Shown here one piece after another: positions 14,567 to 15,265 of a stretch of 15,265 bases of DNA. The notes under the pieces are model-generated. The model was not told the origin of the DNA and made no database searches. It was given only the letters and a program-made list of their open reading frames with translations. The first letter of the stretch is position 1; each line of letters starts with the position of its first letter. A program made the position numbers and the translations under genes. The DNA comes from Balneolales bacterium (lineage in GTDB: Bacteria > Bacteroidota > Rhodothermia > Balneolales > Natronogracilivirgulaceae), in assembly GCA_007120555.1 (NCBI GenBank), contig SKNL01000087.1, positions 1 to 15,265 on the forward strand, given 5' to 3'.

Positions 14567-15265
14567 TTACAGGGCGGGTGCGATTTGCGCAAGAGCCGAC
14601 TCAAAAAAGAGACGGCCGTCTGCCGACCCGAGCTTCTCTTCTACGGCGCGTTCAGGGTGCGGCATCATGCCCACTACGTTCCCTTTTTTGTTGCAGATGC
14701 CGGCAATATTTGCTGTTGATCCGTTCGGGTTTGCTTCGGGGGTGACGTCGCCTTCTGCGCTGCAGTACCTGAGAACGATCTGATTTTCGTCTTCCAGTTT
14801 CTTCAGAAGGTCACTGTCGGCATAATAGTTCCCTTCTCCGTGTGCCACGGGTATGGATAATATCCGGTCTACCGGTATGCTGGCGGTAAACGGGGTGTTG
14901 CGGTTCTGGCAGAGCAGGTTGACAAACTTACAGGTAAACCTGAGCTGTTCATTGTGCATCATGGTGCCGGGGAGCAGCTGCGCTTCAAGCAGAATCTGGA
15001 AGCCGTTGCAGATGCCGAGTACCGGTCCGCCTTTGCCGGCAAATCCTGCCACCTCGTTCATCACGGGGGAGAAACGGGCAATGGCCCCGCTTCGCAGGTA
15101 GTCGCCATACGAAAATCCACCCGGGATGATGATGCCGTCCACGTTCCCGAGGTCCGTGTCCTTGTGCCAGATAAAGGTGGTGTCGATGCCGTGCTCGTGT
15201 TTCAGGGCATGGTACGCGTCGTGATCGCAATTGGATCCAGGAAAAACAATAACTCCGAATTTCAT
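14567..15265 (-). CDS. purQ: FGAM synthase glutaminase subunit PurQ
   Basis: PurQ (232 aa) hydrolyses glutamine and passes ammonia to PurL, helped by PurS, in the fourth step of purine synthesis (FGAR to FGAM). It is a class I glutamine amidotransferase with nucleophile C86 in LGICNGFQ (83-90), the catalytic pair H203/E205 in MMPHPERA, and the FPGSNCD opening (8-14) and PGGFSYGDYLRSGA loop (48-61) of the family. The length is as expected. The ATG is the last three bases of the window, giving the conserved MKFGVIVFPGSNCD start, so the gene appears complete although its upstream region is not visible. A separate PurQ implies the three-part PurLQS enzyme rather than the fused PurL of enterobacteria. 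It leads a run with lptB and the rhodanese gene, a mix of pathways. Confidence 0.96.
   Translation of the reverse strand: MKFGVIVFPGSNCDHDAYHALKHEHGIDTTFIWHKDTDLGNVDGIIIPGGFSYGDYLRSGAIARFSPVMNEVAGFAGKGGPVLGICNGFQILLEAQLLPGTMMHNEQLRFTCKFVNLLCQNRNTPFTASIPVDRILSIPVAHGEGNYYADSDLLKKLEDENQIVLRYCSAEGDVTPEANPNGSTANIAGICNKKGNVVGMMPHPERAVEEKLGSADGRLFFESALAQIAPAL

Noticed and set aside
1..15265. CRISPR arrays, insertion sequences, phage genes or defence systems
   Set aside because: No regularly spaced repeats, terminal inverted repeats, transposase, integrase or known defence domains were seen on either strand.

Overview
The window is a compact stretch of chromosome from a Gram-negative bacterium, most likely a Bacteroidota relative of the Balneolota/Rhodothermota type. 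The grounds are: almost no start codon has a Shine-Dalgarno sequence in front of it; there is a DUF4270-type lipoprotein beside a 'half' glycogen synthase, a pairing I recall from Bacteroidota genomes; a TPR protein has a Bacteroidota-type C-terminus; the envelope genes lolC/E and lptB are present; and base composition looks like mid-50s %GC by eye. The phylum is an inference; the gene families are read from the translations. I see no phage, transposon, CRISPR array, tRNA or rRNA.

Layout. (1) 111-1844, plus strand: a MurF-type Mur ligase with an N-terminal membrane domain, preceded by a good sigma70-like promoter. (2) 1863-3095, minus strand: a LolC/LolE-type permease ending 18 bp from the Mur ligase stop. 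(3) 3096-3250: a divergent promoter region with a 13-bp-periodic duplicated promoter-like element facing lolC/E. (4) 3251-7025, plus: glgB and malQ, 19 bp apart, for making and remodelling glycogen branches. (5) 7026-7240: a 215-bp gap with a candidate promoter, a roughly 89-nt structured RNA ending in a 7-bp stem plus T7, and a second hairpin. (6) 7241-11925, plus: four tightly spaced genes, namely a lone N-terminal GT5 (GlgA-like) domain, a DUF4270-type lipoprotein, an outer-membrane beta-barrel protein and a secreted TPR protein. (7) 11926-12096: a hairpin terminator candidate and a long interrupted hairpin. (8) 12097-13338, plus: a short, divergent transcription terminator Rho. (9) 15265-13452, minus: purQ, lptB and a one-domain rhodanese in one tight run (15-bp gap, then a 1-bp stop/start overlap), convergent with rho.

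How the genes fit together. Several products serve the cell envelope: peptidoglycan precursor ligation, lipoprotein release (LolC/E), LPS transport energy (LptB), and the lipoprotein/barrel/TPR trio. GlgB and MalQ act on alpha-1,4-glucan. The GlgA-like protein next to them keeps the GT5 N-terminal fold signatures but has no C-terminal nucleotide-sugar domain and has lost the ADP-glucose-binding K-x-G-G motif, so it is probably not a working glycogen synthase. The four-gene run at 7241-11925 is the best candidate here for an under-described system: a cytosolic degenerate glycosyltransferase domain co-transcribed with three envelope proteins of unknown role. The candidate RNA just upstream of it and the unusual Rho are the next most interesting items.
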